From Mesobacillus jeotgali (GTDB lineage: Bacteria; Bacillota; Bacilli; Bacillales; Cytobacillaceae): a DNA stretch of 64,000 nt. The translations under genes were made by a program, and so were the position numbers. Under the pieces are notes generated by a model. That model was not told where the DNA came from, did not search any database, and worked only from the letters and a program-made list of their open reading frames with translations. Positions 15,873 to 24,526 of the stretch are shown here, piece after piece; within the stretch, counting starts at the first letter, position 1; every line of letters begins with the position of its first letter. The DNA is taken from the NCBI RefSeq assembly GCF_014856545.2, contig NZ_CP109811.1, positions 1,482,001 through 1,546,000 on the forward strand, given 5' to 3'.

Positions 15873-17279
15873 ATGAATCGACAAGAAGTTGAGCAAATTG
15901 TTGAAGCAGTTGGCGGTAAAGAAAATATTGCTGCTGCCACCCACTGTGTTACAAGGCTGCGTTTTGCCCTGAAGGATGAAGGAAAAGTAGATAAAGACAA
16001 GCTGGAGAATATTGATCTTGTAAAAGGATCATTTTCCGCAAATGGCCAATATCAGGTCGTTATTGGACAGGGGCTTGTTGACAAGGTATACGCAGAAATG
16101 GTTTCGATTACCGGTATTGGGGAAGCTTCAAAAGAAGAAACCAAAGATGCTGCAGCCCAGAACTTGAACCCTCTTCAAAGGGCAATCAAGACGCTGGCAG
16201 ATATCTTCATTCCAATCCTTCCAGCGATTGTTACTGCTGGTTTGTTAATGGGGATCAATAATATCCTGACTGGAGAGGATATCTTCTTTGAAGGGCAGGC
16301 ATTTATTGACGTTTATACCGGCTGGGCTGATTTTGCCAGCATCATTAACTTGATTGCCAATACAGCCTTTGTGTTTCTGCCAGGTTTGATTGGATGGAGT
16401 GCGGTAAATAAATTTGGCGGTAGCCCGCTTTTTGGTATTGTACTGGGACTTATGCTTGTACATCCAGATTTGCTGAATGCCTGGGGTTACGGGGCAGCAG
16501 AAGAAATTCCTACATGGAATTTGTTTGGACTGACAGTTGAGAAAGTAGGGTATCAAGGACAGGTATTGCCTGTATTGCTAGCTTCTTACGTATTGGCGAA
16601 AATGGAAATTTTCTTGCGCAAGCGGATACCTGATGCGTTCCAGTTGTTGACCGTTGCGCCAATCGCTTTATTGGTAACAGGCTTCTTATCATTCATCGTG
16701 ATTGGACCGATCACTTTTGCAATTGGGAACATGATTACTGATGGCGTTGTCGGAATTTTTGATGCAGCGCCTGCAATCGGCGGATTGATTTATGGCGGCC
16801 TTTATGCACCGCTCGTTATCACAGGTATGCACCATACCTTCCTTGCAGTGGATTTACAGTTGATAGGAACAATCGGCGGTACCTTCCTATGGCCGATGGT
16901 AGCACTTTCAAACATCGCACAGGGATCAGCAGCTTTTGCGATGATGTTTGCTGACAAGAATAATGAAAAATTAAAAGGTCTTTCGATGACATCAGGCATT
17001 TCCGCATGGCTTGGAATCACTGAGCCTGCAATGTTCGGTGTCAACCTTCGCTACAGATATCCATTTATCGCAGCGATCATCGGTTCAGCAATTGCCGGAA
17101 TTGTCATCACACTCCGCGGAGTCATGGCACCATCAATTGGTGTAGGCGGCCTGCCTGCTTTCCTATCCATTTTCAATGAGTTTTGGGGGATTTTCTTCAT
17201 CGGTATGGGAATTGCAATTGTCGTACCATTCGTACTGACATTCGTTATGGCTAAAACAAGAAAGAAAAAAGAAGCGTAA
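15873..17279 (+). CDS. treP: PTS trehalose-specific EIIBC component
   Basis: 468 residues (B. subtilis TreP 470). The N-terminal EIIB domain carries the phosphorylated cysteine in ATHCVTRLRF; residues ~105-465 form the multi-spanning EIIC domain, with GITEPAMFGVNLRY near its end. There is no EIIA domain, so it must borrow one, as TreP does from the glucose PTS. It imports trehalose as trehalose-6-phosphate. ATG 15873 follows CAGGAGGAG; the upstream in-frame codon at 15840 lacks a site. Followed by treA in the same operon. Confidence 0.93.
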   Translation: MNRQEVEQIVEAVGGKENIAAATHCVTRLRFALKDEGKVDKDKLENIDLVKGSFSANGQYQVVIGQGLVDKVYAEMVSITGIGEASKEETKDAAAQNLNPLQRAIKTLADIFIPILPAIVTAGLLMGINNILTGEDIFFEGQAFIDVYTGWADFASIINLIANTAFVFLPGLIGWSAVNKFGGSPLFGIVLGLMLVHPDLLNAWGYGAAEEIPTWNLFGLTVEKVGYQGQVLPVLLASYVLAKMEIFLRKRIPDAFQLLTVAPIALLVTGFLSFIVIGPITFAIGNMITDGVVGIFDAAPAIGGLIYGGLYAPLVITGMHHTFLAVDLQLIGTIGGTFLWPMVALSNIAQGSAAFAMMFADKNNEKLKGLSMTSGISAWLGITEPAMFGVNLRYRYPFIAAIIGSAIAGIVITLRGVMAPSIGVGGLPAFLSIFNEFWGIFFIGMGIAIVVPFVLTFVMAKTRKKKEA

Positions 17280-17322
17280 TCACAACTAGAGAGTAAATCC
17301 TGATGGAGGTGGATATTTTATC

Positions 17323-19008
17323 ATGACTGAACCATGGTGGAAAAAGTCGGTTGTCTATCAAATCTATCCAAAGAGTTTTTATGATACAACCGGCAATGGA
17401 ACAGGCGACCTGCCAGGGATTATCGCCAAGCTGGACTATTTGAAGGAGCTGGGTGTAGACGTGATATGGCTGACGCCGGTTTACGATTCACCTCAGCGAG
17501 ATAATGGCTACGATATTAGGGATTATTATCAGATATATGAAGAATACGGGACGATGGAAGACTTCGACCGTCTGCTTGAGGAAGCTCATTCACGCGGCAT
17601 CAAGGTGATCATGGATTTAGTCGTGAACCACTCATCAACGGAGCATGAGTGGTTCCAGGATGCTCTGAAATCCAAGGATAGCCGTTACCGCAACTATTAT
17701 ATATGGAAAGATCCCAAGGAAGACGGAAGTGCTCCGACTAATTGGGAATCCAAATTCGGCGGGAATGCATGGGAATATGACGAGACTACAGGACAATACT
17801 ACCTTCATTTATTCGATGTGACCCAGGCCGATTTGAACTGGGAAAATGAACAGCTCCGCAATGAAGTATATGAGATGATGCATTATTGGTTCAAGAAAGG
17901 CATTGATGGCTTCAGGCTAGATGTCATTAACCTGATTTCAAAGGATCAGGATTTCCCTGATGATGATGGCTCGGTACCGCCGGGTGATGGCCGGAAATTT
18001 TACACGGATGGGCCGAAAGTTCATGAATATTTGCAGGAAATGAACTCTGAGGTTCTATCCAAATATGACAGCATGACGGTTGGGGAAATGTCTTCTACTA
18101 CAATCGAAAACTGCATCAAATACTCAAACCCTGAGCGGAACGAATTAAGTATGACGTTTAACTTCCATCATTTAAAGGTGGACTATGAAAATGGTGACAA
18201 GTGGACTCTTGCAGATTTTGATTTTCTTGCCCTTAAACGGATTTTATCTTTGTGGCAGGTTGAAATGCATAAAGGCGGAGGCTGGAACGCATTGTTCTGG
18301 TGTAACCATGACCAGCCAAGAGTCGTTTCGCGATATGGGAATGATGGTGAATACCACCTGGAATCAGCGAAGATGCTGAGTACTGCCGTCCATATGATGC
18401 AGGGGACGCCATATATCTATCAGGGCGAAGAAATCGGCATGACCAATCCTTATTTTGATAGCATCGAGGATTATCGAGATGTTGAATCATTGAATATTTA
18501 TCAAATCAAAAAGGAAGAAGGCATGGCTGAGGAGGAAATCCTGAAGATTCTGCAGAGCAAGTCACGTGATAATTCCAGAACCCCTGTCCAGTGGAATGCC
18601 GAAAAGCATGCAGGCTTTACAAACGGCACTCCGTGGATTGATGTTGCCAGGAATTATCAGACCGTAAATGTTGAAAACGCGCTCGCTGATAAAAATTCAG
18701 TGTTCTATCATTATAAAAAGCTGATTCAGCTGAGAAAACAATATGATATTATCACATATGGCGATTACCAGCTCATTCACGAAGAACATCCCGACATATT
18801 TGCATATGTAAGGAATGGACAGGATGAAAAACTGCTTGTCATCAATAATTTTTATGGTAAAAATACTATGTTTGAACTGCCAGACTCAGTTGAAGCTGAG
18901 GGCTATCAAGCTAAAATCCTGCTTTCCAATTATGAGGATTCATCTGCAGATATATCCCTGATCAATCTGCGTCCATATGAATCGATTGTTTATCATTTAA
19001 CGAAATAG
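17323..19008 (+). CDS. treA: Trehalose-6-phosphate hydrolase (GH13)
   Basis: 561 residues, identical in length to B. subtilis TreA. GH13 landmarks: VVYQIYPKSFYD, DLVVNHSS, nucleophile Asp200 in DGFRLDVIN, acid/base Glu255 in VGEMSS, and FWCNHDQPRV with the third carboxylate. It splits cytosolic trehalose-6-phosphate into glucose and glucose-6-phosphate. It lies 43 bp after treP with GATGGAGGTGG before ATG. The usual third gene, treR, does not follow here. A family GH13 alpha-glucosidase reading is possible, but linkage to treP decides it. Confidence 0.93.
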   Translation: MTEPWWKKSVVYQIYPKSFYDTTGNGTGDLPGIIAKLDYLKELGVDVIWLTPVYDSPQRDNGYDIRDYYQIYEEYGTMEDFDRLLEEAHSRGIKVIMDLVVNHSSTEHEWFQDALKSKDSRYRNYYIWKDPKEDGSAPTNWESKFGGNAWEYDETTGQYYLHLFDVTQADLNWENEQLRNEVYEMMHYWFKKGIDGFRLDVINLISKDQDFPDDDGSVPPGDGRKFYTDGPKVHEYLQEMNSEVLSKYDSMTVGEMSSTTIENCIKYSNPERNELSMTFNFHHLKVDYENGDKWTLADFDFLALKRILSLWQVEMHKGGGWNALFWCNHDQPRVVSRYGNDGEYHLESAKMLSTAVHMMQGTPYIYQGEEIGMTNPYFDSIEDYRDVESLNIYQIKKEEGMAEEEILKILQSKSRDNSRTPVQWNAEKHAGFTNGTPWIDVARNYQTVNVENALADKNSVFYHYKKLIQLRKQYDIITYGDYQLIHEEHPDIFAYVRNGQDEKLLVINNFYGKNTMFELPDSVEAEGYQAKILLSNYEDSSADISLINLRPYESIVYHLTK

Positions 19009-19009
19009 T

Positions 19010-19042
19010 AAAAGTGGAGGCCTTTGGGTCTTCGCTTTTTTT
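19010..19042 (+). terminator. tre operon terminator
   Basis: AAAGTGGAGGCC pairs with GGTCTTCGCTTT (G-T wobbles), followed by T. Confidence 0.75.
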
Positions 19043-19060
19043 ACTTTTGTTTCAATTGGC

Positions 19061-19102
19061 AGTGATTATCACTAAATTCTTAGTGATTAAAGTACCTATA
19101 AT
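19061..19102 (+). promoter_or_regulatory. Overlapping palindromes at the yugN promoter
   Basis: AGTGATTATCACT (19061-19073) is a perfect palindrome that shares its right half with a second, ATCACTAA-ATTC-TTAGTGAT (19068-19087). A TATAAT -10 box lies at 19097-19102 without a good -35. This gives three alternating half-sites, as in a dimer-binding operator. The cognate regulator is not recognised; the core is only loosely Fur-like. Confidence 0.5.
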
Positions 19103-19193
19103 ATTATTACCAGTGTGCTGTTAGATGTTTGATGACCTTTTCGTGGTGGAAAAAAGCTAATATACCAATCCATTACGAAATGAGGTTTGCAGT

Positions 19194-19604
19194 ATGATTC
19201 CGATTCAATCTAATATAGACGGCAAAGAGCTTACTGTGGGTGAATTGAAGCAAAAGCTGGGACCGCTTGGCTTCAATGTCAACGGTCAGTGGGAATATGA
19301 CCATGCATATATTGACTACAAAATGAACGATGACCATGGTGACCGCCAGTACGTGCGCATTCCATTCAAGTCGACTGGTGGTCCATTGGATAATGATGGC
19401 ACCTTCGTCCAGATTGGGACGCCATTCCTGCTTGATCATCAATTCCAGACAGATGTTGATGAGGAGGGGAACATTGGAGCACTGACCGGTTCTTTCGATC
19501 AATTTAAATCGCCCGCTGACAAGGATGCTCCATTTCCAAAGGGACTTGTTGAAGAAGGGAAGACCCTGATCAGCAAGGCAGAGCATGCCTTAGATACGAT
19601 ATAG
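19194..19604 (+). CDS. yugN: YugN-family protein
   Basis: 136 residues, colinear with B. subtilis YugN (similar length; MIPI start, KLGPLGFNVNGQWEYDHAYIDYK region, IGTPFLLDHQFQ). A soluble cytosolic protein of unknown biochemical role, conserved in Bacillaceae. ATG 19194 has a weak GAGG upstream. Single gene between the tre terminator and its own terminator, with a palindromic operator-like region ahead. Confidence 0.8.
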   Translation: MIPIQSNIDGKELTVGELKQKLGPLGFNVNGQWEYDHAYIDYKMNDDHGDRQYVRIPFKSTGGPLDNDGTFVQIGTPFLLDHQFQTDVDEEGNIGALTGSFDQFKSPADKDAPFPKGLVEEGKTLISKAEHALDTI

Positions 19605-19613
19605 TAATACAGA

Positions 19614-19643
19614 GACAGCTTCCGGAATAGGGAGCTGTTTTTA
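19614..19643 (+). terminator. yugN terminator
   Basis: ACAGCTTCC and GGGAGCTGT arms followed by five T. Confidence 0.75.
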
Positions 19644-19741
19644 TATAATTTTTAATGATTTTCAGGATACCGGCAGGATTGCTTGCTGATAAAAATGCTA
19701 TACTGATTAGCATAGTTACGAATCGGAGCGTGAAGAAAGCC

Positions 19742-20923
19742 ATGGAAAATAAATTGTATTATCGCGATGCATACTTAAGAAACTTCTCAGCGGAACTGAT
19801 TGAGCAAAAGGAAGATGAAACTGGGAGGAAGTATGTGACCCTTTCACAGACAGCCTTTTATCCGACAGGCGGTGGCCAGCCATCCGATACTGGACGCCTA
19901 AATGGCATTGAAGTAGTGGATGTTGAGGAGGTTAGTGGTGAAATTCGCCATTACATAAAGGAAGAACTGAAGGAAGGAAATCGTATAGAAGGGGCAATTG
20001 ACTGGGAGCGACGATTTGACCATATGCAGCAGCACGCTGGGCAGCATATTCTTTCGGCTGCGTTTGAGGAGCTATATGAATACAAAACGGTCAGCTTCCA
20101 TCTTGGGAAAGATACACTGACAATCGACTTGGACACAGAAAATCTTGGTACTGTTGAGGCTGGAAAGGTCGAGGAGCTCGCCAACCAGATAATCCTTGAA
20201 AACCGCCCAATCCACACCAAATGGGTTGGTGAGGATGAATTGAAGCAATATAGACTCAGGAAAGAGCTATCTGTTTCGAATAACATCAGGCTCGTCATCA
20301 TACCCGACTTTGACTACAATGGATGCGGCGGCACTCATCCAAATAGCACTGCTGAAGTTGGCTCGCTGAAAATCCTTGGGTGGGAAAGGCAAAAGAAATT
20401 GGTACGCGTCGAGTTTGTTTGCGGCCAAAGGGTACTGGACAAGCTCGGCCAAAAGCATGAAGTCATCAAGGAGCTCACAGGCCTGCTGAATTCACCTGAA
20501 CAGGATATGGGTGCTTCAGTAAATAGACTTCTTTGGCAAAAGAAAGAGCTTGAGAAAAACATTGATGAATTAAAGGACCGATTATTAAAATATGAAGCAG
20601 CCGATATGATCGTAGCGGGAAAAGGGGCGATCATCAGCCGCGTCTTTCAAAACAGGAACATTCAGGAACTTCAAAAGCTCGGCAGGATGCTGGTTTCGGA
20701 TGCTGAAGACAAGATTTTCTTGCTTGCCTCTGAAAATGAGGAAAAGCTTCAGTTCGTTTTTGCTAAAGGGAAGAATGCAGAAGGCAATTTAAAGGAATGG
20801 TCCAAACAAGCTCTATCCATGATTGATGGTAAGGGCGGAGGAAACGAAATGCTTGTACAGGGTGGAGGCCGGTTGATTCCAGGTGAAGAATTTATCCGGA
20901 AGGTTACCGGATTTATCCAATAA
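19742..20923 (+). CDS. Alanyl-tRNA editing protein (AlaX type with C-terminal DHHA1 domain)
   Basis: 393 residues. The N-terminal part has the AlaRS/ThrRS-editing signature PTGGGQPSDTG, the zinc motif HMQQHAGQHILSA (HxxxH) and CGGTHP with the other zinc ligands. These hydrolyse Ser-tRNA(Ala) or Gly-tRNA(Ala). A coiled-coil segment (WQKKELEKNIDELKDRLL, ~265-285) leads to a DHHA1-like end (DGKGGGNEMLVQGGG). No aminoacylation domain is present, so it is a stand-alone trans-editing enzyme. ATG 19742 was chosen because the upstream frame lacks a ribosome site and is not protein-like. Confidence 0.87.
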   Translation: MENKLYYRDAYLRNFSAELIEQKEDETGRKYVTLSQTAFYPTGGGQPSDTGRLNGIEVVDVEEVSGEIRHYIKEELKEGNRIEGAIDWERRFDHMQQHAGQHILSAAFEELYEYKTVSFHLGKDTLTIDLDTENLGTVEAGKVEELANQIILENRPIHTKWVGEDELKQYRLRKELSVSNNIRLVIIPDFDYNGCGGTHPNSTAEVGSLKILGWERQKKLVRVEFVCGQRVLDKLGQKHEVIKELTGLLNSPEQDMGASVNRLLWQKKELEKNIDELKDRLLKYEAADMIVAGKGAIISRVFQNRNIQELQKLGRMLVSDAEDKIFLLASENEEKLQFVFAKGKNAEGNLKEWSKQALSMIDGKGGGNEMLVQGGGRLIPGEEFIRKVTGFIQ

Positions 20924-21049
20924 TTTGAATGAAAGATGAAATATAAAGACATCTTCAAGGTAAAAGGGTTTAGTTCTAAAGTGGTGATTTCCTCGAAAAA
21001 AACTATTTATTTATTGTTTTTATAGGTAAATCATGAAAAACACCGACTA

Positions 21050-21111
21050 ATAACCTATTTTTTACAGTTTGATTGGTTATAAATGAAAGTTTTACCATTT
21101 AAAAATAGGTT
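21050..21111 (+). other. Competing inverted repeats upstream of a 70-aa gene
   Basis: AACCTATTTTT (21052-21062) is perfectly complementary to AAAAATAGGTT (21101-21111). The overlapping ATAACC (21050-21055) can instead pair with GGTTAT (21075-21080). The two stems exclude each other. They lie 48-109 bp before the next start codon. Confidence 0.4.
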
Positions 21112-21158
21112 TAACTCCCTCATAATGGAATTCAACCAGAGAAATAGGGGGAATCAGA

Positions 21159-21371
21159 ATGTTTGAAGTTGAAAGAGGATCTGTTGAAGAGGCAATCATG
21201 ATCCTGCAAAATCTCGGTCTTAAAGTGAATGAATACGAGAAGACGAATTCAATGATTCCGGTAGAAAAATATAAAGAGTTATTGGAATTCACCATTGCTG
21301 TGGCAAGGAAAACGAATGAAGTTACTGTTACTATAGATGAAATGATGGATGATATATCAACGAAATTGTAA
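21159..21371 (+). CDS. Small soluble protein of unknown function
   Basis: 70 residues, acidic, no hydrophobic segment, predicted mostly helical with a beta turn at ~30. The start is supported by AGGGGGAATCAG. It has its own terminator. I do not recognise a family; a fold resembling short swapped-hairpin regulators is imaginable but unsupported. Confidence 0.6.
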   Translation: MFEVERGSVEEAIMILQNLGLKVNEYEKTNSMIPVEKYKELLEFTIAVARKTNEVTVTIDEMMDDISTKL

Positions 21372-21381
21372 ACGTGTATAG

Positions 21382-21413
21382 AAAGAGCAGCCAACTTTAA
21401 GGCTGCTCTTTTT
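21382..21413 (+). terminator. Terminator of the 70-aa gene
   Basis: AAAGAGCAGCC and GGCTGCTCTTT arms with 8-nt loop and T tail. Confidence 0.85.
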
Positions 21414-21454
21414 GATTGTATGGTCAGAAATGCTATGTTCAGTGATATCTTTTT

Positions 21455-21500
21455 GCCCTCCAGCGCTTGTCGGGGCTGAACGAGGCGCTTGCGCTTTTCT
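21455..21500. repeat. Interspersed repeat, copy B (right end only)
   Basis: A 46-bp block matching the right end of copies A and C (GCGCTTGTCGGGGCTGA ... GGCGCTTGCGCTTTTC), without the rest of the element. It abuts the 3' end of the minus-strand hydrolase gene. Confidence 0.7.
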
Positions 21501-21502
21501 TT

Positions 21503-22372
21503 CTATTGAGTTTTATCGATATATTCAAACAGGAAGGATTGTCCGTTTCGGTAGAAGCGTGGATCGTATACTCCCAACCTATCTCCATCGTCGACGATCA
21601 CAACAAATGGGGACCATTCAGTAAGCGTCTTAGCTTCAGGTTTCTCAGCGAATAAAGCATTAAGATCAGCGTTTTCAGCAGATGTAAGCTCATATTGAAG
21701 CTTTCTTTCTGTAAAAAGATTATCCTGATAAATATTAACTTCACCTTCATTCTTGGCGATTACCGTAAATGTCCATGGAACGAACCCGGCAGAAAGAGCG
21801 ATTTGATCATAATTTTCCTCATATTGATTGTAGAGTACCCAGCCCTGGATACTTTGGATAATGATATGCAGAGCAATGAACACCCATGCAAGTTTGAAAT
21901 AGGCTGGACTTTTTACTTTATTAAATCTTGACGCTACAAACGCTGTTCCAAGGATCACCCAGAAAACGAAATCTATGATGGGGATTGTCCCGAATGTAAT
22001 TCTGATGTTGGAAAATGGCTCGAGATAGCCAGTTCCCCAGGCGTTGAATAAATCGCTGGTGTTATGGATGATGACTGCAAGCCAGCCAAGGAAAAATAGT
22101 TTTGCATCTTTTACTCTAAACAGAAGGAATGATAGTAAAATAAATAGAGCAGCCCATATTGGTGTCAGGAAAATTGAATGGGTGATGCCTCGGTGCCACA
22201 TCTGATAAAGTCCTTCATTATCCCAGAGTTGTGAGATGACATCGATGTCCGGGATCTGGCTTGCGCCAACTGCGGTGAGTAAATAAGCACGCTTTTGGGA
22301 TTTTTCCATATGTTTTTTATCAACGGCACCATATAAGGCTAAACCGAAAAGTGTATGTGTAATTGAATCCAT
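21503..22372 (-). CDS. DUF457-family membrane-bound metal-dependent hydrolase
   Basis: 289 residues, four or five transmembrane segments. The N-terminal MDSITHTLFGLALYGAV, PDIDVIS, HRGITHS and HNTSDLFNAWGT carry the His/Asp metal ligands of the YdjM/DUF457 family (B. subtilis YfhP is a relative). The C-terminal ~90 residues form an outer soluble domain. ATG 22372 is chosen for its CAGGAGGTG site; the longer frame starts without one. The substrate is unknown. Confidence 0.8.
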   Translation of the reverse strand: MDSITHTLFGLALYGAVDKKHMEKSQKRAYLLTAVGASQIPDIDVISQLWDNEGLYQMWHRGITHSIFLTPIWAALFILLSFLLFRVKDAKLFFLGWLAVIIHNTSDLFNAWGTGYLEPFSNIRITFGTIPIIDFVFWVILGTAFVASRFNKVKSPAYFKLAWVFIALHIIIQSIQGWVLYNQYEENYDQIALSAGFVPWTFTVIAKNEGEVNIYQDNLFTERKLQYELTSAENADLNALFAEKPEAKTLTEWSPFVVIVDDGDRLGVYDPRFYRNGQSFLFEYIDKTQ

Positions 22373-22516
22373 GCTGCACCTCCTGAGGTACATTATAATC
22401 CTTAAAGGAAAATTTTTAAAAGCTTAGATATGCATTGCAGGATTGCAAACTTACACCTATAAAGATAAGATTAAATTTATGAGGAATTTTGCCTTTAAAC
22501 AGAAAGGAAATATGTA

Positions 22517-24094
22517 ATGATGAAAAAATTAAAAGATGAAGTACAATCGCGAAGGACATTTGCGATTATTTCCCACCCGGATGCCGGGAAAACGACCCTA
22601 ACGGAAAAGCTGTTGCTGTTCGGCGGCGCAATCCGTGATGCTGGGACGGTAAAAGCGAAGAAGACGGGGAAATTTGCGACGAGTGACTGGATGGAAATCG
22701 AGAAGCAGCGTGGAATATCCGTTACCTCCAGTGTTATGCAATTTGATTATGATGGCTTCAAGGTGAACATTCTTGACACACCAGGCCACCAGGATTTCTC
22801 TGAGGACACGTATAGAACGTTAACTGCGGTCGACAGCGCCGTGATGATCATAGACTCAGCAAAGGGTATCGAGGACCAGACTCTAAAGCTTTTCAAGGTT
22901 TGCCGCATGAGAGGAATTCCAATTTTTACCTTTATCAACAAGCTGGACCGCCAGGGGAAGGCACCTCTTGAGCTGCTGGCTGAATTGGAAGAGGTCCTTG
23001 GAATTGAATCTTATCCAATGAACTGGCCGATTGGCATGGGCAAGGAGTTCCTAGGGATTTATGACCGGTTCAACAACCGGATTGAACAGTTCCGTGTAGA
23101 TGAGGACAAACGCTTTGTTACATTGAATGAAGAAGGAGAAATCGATGGCGAGCATTCTTTGAAAGAATCTTCATTATACGACCAGACTTTAGAAGAAATC
23201 ATGCTGTTGGATGAAGCAGGAAATGAATTTTCAAAAGATCGTATTGCCGATGGAACTTTGACACCGGTATTTTTTGGAAGCGCCTTGACGACTTTTGGCG
23301 TACAGACCTTCCTTGATTCCTATCTGCAATTTGCACCTGAGCCACAGCCAAGGAATTCCACAGCAGGAGAAATTGATCCGCAATCTGAGGAGTTTTCTGG
23401 TTTTATCTTTAAGATCCAGGCAAACATGAACCCGGCTCACCGTGACCGAATCGCCTTCCTCCGCATTTGCTCAGGCAAATTTGAGCGCGGCATGACCGTC
23501 CAGCTTAGCCGTACAGGTAAATCAATGAAACTTGCACAGTCCACCCAGTTCATGGCTGATGACCGCAGTACGGTCGAAGAGGCTGTAGCAGGTGACATCA
23601 TCGGGCTTTACGACCCGGGCACATACCAGATTGGAGATACCATTGTTTCTGGCAAGGAAGGCTATCAGTATGAAAAACTTCCACAATTCACCCCTGAACT
23701 TTTCGTCAGGGTATCTGCAAAGAATGTCATGAAGCAAAAGCATTTCCATAAAGGAATCCAGCAGCTTGTCCAGGAGGGAGCCATCCAGCTCTTCAAGACA
23801 TTGAAGACGGAAGAATATCTTCTGGGAGCTGTTGGTCAGCTCCAATTCGAAGTATTCGAAGCAAGGATGCGCAACGAATATAATGTAGAGGTCCTGATGG
23901 AAAGACAAGGTTCCAAAATTGCCCGCTGGATCGAAGGCGACGATGTAAACGATAACCTGTCCAGCTCCAGGAGCCTGCTTGTCACTGACCGTTATGATAA
24001 AAAAGTATTCTTATTCGAGAATGAATTTGCCTTAAGGTGGTTCCAGGATAAGAATCCAGAAGTAAAACTTTATAATCCAATGGATGCATCATAA
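22517..24094 (+). CDS. prfC: Peptide chain release factor 3
   Basis: 525 residues, typical RF3 length. G domain: [15 protein letters not shown] (G1), [10 protein letters not shown] (G2), [16 protein letters not shown] (G3) and NKLDRQG (G4). The [15 protein letters not shown] insertion and C-terminal [13 protein letters not shown] are specific to RF3 rather than EF-G. It recycles RF1/RF2 from the ribosome using GTP. Two adjacent ATG codons (22517, 22520) follow AGAAAGGAAA. Monocistronic with terminator. Confidence 0.95.
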   Translation: MMKKLKDEVQSRRTFAIISHPDAGKTTLTEKLLLFGGAIRDAGTVKAKKTGKFATSDWMEIEKQRGISVTSSVMQFDYDGFKVNILDTPGHQDFSEDTYRTLTAVDSAVMIIDSAKGIEDQTLKLFKVCRMRGIPIFTFINKLDRQGKAPLELLAELEEVLGIESYPMNWPIGMGKEFLGIYDRFNNRIEQFRVDEDKRFVTLNEEGEIDGEHSLKESSLYDQTLEEIMLLDEAGNEFSKDRIADGTLTPVFFGSALTTFGVQTFLDSYLQFAPEPQPRNSTAGEIDPQSEEFSGFIFKIQANMNPAHRDRIAFLRICSGKFERGMTVQLSRTGKSMKLAQSTQFMADDRSTVEEAVAGDIIGLYDPGTYQIGDTIVSGKEGYQYEKLPQFTPELFVRVSAKNVMKQKHFHKGIQQLVQEGAIQLFKTLKTEEYLLGAVGQLQFEVFEARMRNEYNVEVLMERQGSKIARWIEGDDVNDNLSSSRSLLVTDRYDKKVFLFENEFALRWFQDKNPEVKLYNPMDAS

Positions 24095-24100
24095 TAAGTT

Positions 24101-24131
24101 GAGCCGGCAATGATCAATGCCGGCTCTTTTA
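24101..24131 (+). terminator. prfC terminator
   Basis: GAGCCGGCA and TGCCGGCTC arms followed by T. Confidence 0.85.
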
Positions 24132-24215
24132 TATGTAGCTGGAATTTATAGAGATTAGAATTAGATGTTAATGAGGGGACTTCCAGAAAAAGCAGTACTT
24201 TTAAAGTATTATCTA

Positions 24216-24244
24216 TTGACTTTTTCCAGAACAGGTACTATATT
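24216..24244 (+). promoter_or_regulatory. SigA promoter of the T-box/nhaC unit
   Basis: TTGACT (24216-24221), 17-bp spacer, TATATT (24239-24244). A perfect hairpin AACGCTTT/AAAGCGTT follows at ~24258-24281, before Stem I of the T-box. Confidence 0.8.
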
Positions 24245-24294
24245 TATATTATTCTATAACGCTTTTATGCATAAAGCGTTTAAGTGTAAAAGTT

Positions 24295-24497
24295 GAATAG
24301 TTAGTGCCTTCAGTAATTAGTAGAATCCCCATGAGCAGCATAAAGAAACTGGATGGTTGCTGAAAATCCAGGCAATGGCTGATTTGAAATACACCTGTCA
24401 AAGAAAGGCACTGTCAATGAAGTGGGCAAATATGATTGTTTGCCAATTAGGGTGGTACCGCGGAGCTCCTTCGTCCCTAGACGGACAGGAGCTTTTT
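24295..24497 (+). ncRNA. T-box riboswitch, tyrosine specifier
   Basis: The universal T-box sequence AGGGTGGTACCGCG is at 24449-24462, within the antiterminator. A terminator hairpin (GCTCCT...AGGAGC, 24464-24491) with T tail follows. Stem I closes by AGTGCCTT (24303-24310) with AAGGCACT (24405-24412). The specifier position, 5' of a conserved purine in the Stem I internal loop, reads TAC (24390-24392), i.e. tyrosine. The UGGU bases fit an ACCA tRNA end, as for tRNA-Tyr. Uncharged tRNA-Tyr should permit read-through into the transporter. Confidence 0.92.
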
Positions 24498-24526
24498 GTA
24501 TTTTACTACTAATTGGGGGAATCATC

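Noticed and set aside
19173..19586. 137-codon open frame antisense to yugN
   Set aside because: Lies wholly opposite a recognised conserved gene, lacks a ribosome-binding site and shows no protein-like pattern.
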